DNA from: Microbacterium hydrocarbonoxydans
GTDB taxonomy: Bacteria; Actinomycetota; Actinomycetes; Actinomycetales; Microbacteriaceae
Reading direction: 5' to 3'
Length of the DNA: 64,000 nt
Assembly (NCBI RefSeq): GCF_904831005.1
Contig: NZ_LR882982.1
Location: 2,356,001-2,420,000, forward strand
This document shows positions 63,092-64,000 of this stretch, in pieces. Each line of letters opens with the position of its first letter. Positions within the stretch are counted from its first letter, which is position 1. A model generated the notes under the pieces. That model saw only the letters and a program-made list of their open reading frames with translations, searched no databases and was not told where the DNA came from. Made by a program: the position numbers and the translations under genes.

Positions 63092-63928
63092 TCAGGCGAC
63101 CATCCCGCGCCAGAGGACCTCGACGGCTGCGCGCATACGCGCTGCCACCGCGGGATCGTCCATCCGGTCGCCGCGCACGACGATCTGGTAGTAGGCCGTG
63201 CCGGCGATCGCGTCGAAGCACGCCTCGACATCGAGGTCGGCTCGCAGTTCTCCGCGCGCGATCCCTGCGCGCAGCGCAATCAGCAACGGCACCCGGCGCC
63301 GCGACACGTGAGACTGCCAGTACTCCTTCTGCACAGCACGGTCTGCCATGACGAGCCGGATGCGCTGGCGGAAACGCTCCTCGGAGTACCCGGATGCCGC
63401 GACCGACATGGCCAGCCCGGACTCGCCGATACCGAACCCGTCGAACACTGCCTCGCGAAGATCGACGCCCTGTGGGTACTCCGGCGGAATGGTACGTCCG
63501 ACGTCGAGCGCTGCCGCGATCAGCGTCGTGAGCGATGGCCACCGCCGATACAGCGCCGCCCGGCTGACACCGCTCCGCGTCACGACCCGGCTGACGGTGA
63601 CCTCCTCGCCGGCATCGATGATCTCGAGCGTCGCAGCGAGGATCTGGCCGTCCATGTCCTCATCGCGCGGGCGACCGGGACGGCGGCGAACCGCAGCCGC
63701 GGCATCCGTCGGACCCGATGCTCCCGCGATGCCCCGCGGTCCGGTCGCAGTTGGTGCCGCGTCCCGGGGGTCCGAAGCGGCACCAACTGCGACCGGAACC
63801 GCCACACCAGCACCCGAGACGACACCAACTGCGACCGGGACCGCCACACCAGCACCCGAGACGGCACCAACTGCGACCGGAACCGCCACACCAGCACCAG
63901 CACCCGCACCGCGACCGAGCAGGCTCAC
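63092..63928 (-). CDS. TetR/AcrR family regulator with repetitive N-terminal extension
   Basis: The protein has 278 residues from GTG 63928, which overlaps the upstream stop as GTGA. The TetR HTH lies at about residues 92-140: DGQILAATLEIIDAGEEVTVSRVVTRSGVSRAALYRRWPSLTTLI, quoted in part. The ligand domain is normal and ends GMVA. The first 85 residues are unusual: three 14-residue units of GVAVPVAVG-type encoded by 42-bp repeats, then AAPTATGP and an RRRPGRPRDED stretch that often precedes TetR helix 1. A shorter start at ATG 63655 would remove all of it and is possible. Confidence 0.85.
   Translation of the reverse strand: MSLLGRGAGAGAGVAVPVAVGAVSGAGVAVPVAVGVVSGAGVAVPVAVGAASDPRDAAPTATGPRGIAGASGPTDAAAAVRRRPGRPRDEDMDGQILAATLEIIDAGEEVTVSRVVTRSGVSRAALYRRWPSLTTLIAAALDVGRTIPPEYPQGVDLREAVFDGFGIGESGLAMSVAASGYSEERFRQRIRLVMADRAVQKEYWQSHVSRRRVPLLIALRAGIARGELRADLDVEACFDAIAGTAYYQIVVRGDRMDDPAVAARMRAAVEVLWRGMVA
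63741..63796. repeat. 18-bp perfect inverted repeat within the TetR N-terminal region
   Basis: CCGGTCGCAGTTGGTGCC at 63741-63758 is exactly complementary to GGCACCAACTGCGACCGG at 63779-63796, around a 20-bp loop, with a further GCGGT match outside after a one-base bulge. In coding sense the two arms encode PVAVGA and APTATG. It would form a very stable hairpin in the mRNA. Confidence 0.95.
63779..63904. repeat. Three tandem 42-bp repeats in the TetR N-terminal region
   Basis: The units start at 63779, 63821 and 63863. Units 1 and 2 differ by few substitutions, and unit 3 diverges in its last dozen bases. Because 42 is a multiple of three, the frame is kept, giving 14 residues per unit (GVAVPVAVG core). 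Such a repeat can expand or contract without breaking the gene. Confidence 0.92.
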
Positions 63929-64000
63929 GCGGCGAGCGCCCGCTCGCGCAGGCGGCTGACCGTCGCATCCGACAGTCCAGCGTCCCTCAGCGGCGCGAGC
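63925..64000 (-). CDS. 3' end of an unidentified gene, continuing beyond the window
   Basis: Only the last 24 residues are visible, ending RLRERALAA before TGA at 63925-63927. The stop overlaps the GTG start of the TetR gene by 4 nt, which is the usual coupling in this genome and is the main support that the frame is real. A helix of Leu/Arg/Ala pattern is all that can be said. The family cannot be identified from this fragment. Confidence 0.55.
   Translation of the reverse strand, partial: LAPLRDAGLSDATVSRLRERALAA

Noticed and set aside
60261..63542. A 1093-residue open frame on the - strand through MMPL and the repeat region
   Set aside because: It runs opposite MMPL and reads the heptamer repeat as PWPLAPG. 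It is a product of stop-codon scarcity in GC-rich sequence.

Overview
The window is high-GC DNA with short intergenic gaps, many ATGA/GTGA start-stop overlaps, frequent GTG starts, and many genes whose only upstream signal is a TANNNT hexamer about 6 nt before the start codon. These traits, plus a DUF7882-type protein, NrdHIEF, a DtxR/IdeR-like iron box and an LAxTG-type cell-wall anchor, point to an actinobacterium, most likely Microbacteriaceae (Microbacterium-like). I saw no rRNA, tRNA, insertion sequence, prophage or CRISPR array. It reads as ordinary chromosome with accessory regulatory islands.

Layout. 1-4.8 kb (+): end of an alpha/beta hydrolase, O-acetylhomoserine sulfhydrylase (metY), an LLM flavin oxidoreductase, a Gfo/Idh/MocA oxidoreductase and a NYN-LOTUS protein. 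4.8-13.0 kb (-): one tightly coupled operon for uptake and oxidation of an unidentified sugar or polyol (oxidoreductase, ABC ATPase, two permeases, lipoprotein binding protein, two TIM-barrel isomerases/epimerases, Dabb protein). It is divergent from a ROK regulator (13.1 kb) that lacks the usual zinc cysteines. 14.3-16.4 kb: DUF4166 plus TIGR01777 epimerase, and a PLDc_N membrane protein. 16.4-19.3 kb: aldo/keto reductase, a divergent pair of small HTH regulators with an ImmA/IrrE metallopeptidase, an acetyltransferase and a small membrane protein. 19.4-23.7 kb: FMN reductase-like protein, DUF7882 protein, membrane protein, pgi and a multi-pass membrane protein. 23.9-31.7 kb: a large MalT-type LuxR regulator converging through a perfect hairpin on a 1730-residue surface protein with nine DUF11-type repeats and a C-terminal LAITG anchor. 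31.9-36.7 kb: a five-gene siderophore uptake and reduction operon behind an iron box. 36.8-39.0 kb: a small-multidrug-export family protein and a GPP34 (GOLPH3-like) gene, divergent from twin MerR-type promoters, with a MerR gene alongside. 39.2-43.0 kb (-): nrdHIEF. 43.4-47.5 kb (+): MFS transporter with a PfkB sugar kinase, then hydrolase with acyl-CoA dehydrogenase. 47.5-54 kb: Lrp regulator plus omega-aminotransferase, then PucR divergent from a semialdehyde dehydrogenase and a second class III aminotransferase, probably for amino-acid or polyamine-type amine catabolism. 54.1-60.2 kb: VOC protein, WYL regulator, purL, small membrane proteins, DUF2786 protein and a TetR regulator. 60.3-64 kb: MMPL transporter, a repeat-rich convergent gap, a TetR regulator with a tandem-repeat N-terminal extension, and the 3' end of one more gene.

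Most unusual points: a 59-bp palindromic element present twice, each time between converging genes; a 42-bp in-frame tandem repeat and an 18-bp perfect inverted repeat at the start of the last TetR gene; the twin divergent MerR-like promoters with 19-bp spacers; the XRE/XRE/ImmA module with near-identical start regions; and a window-wide pattern of predicted leaderless transcripts. All functional assignments come from reading the sequence; no database search was run.
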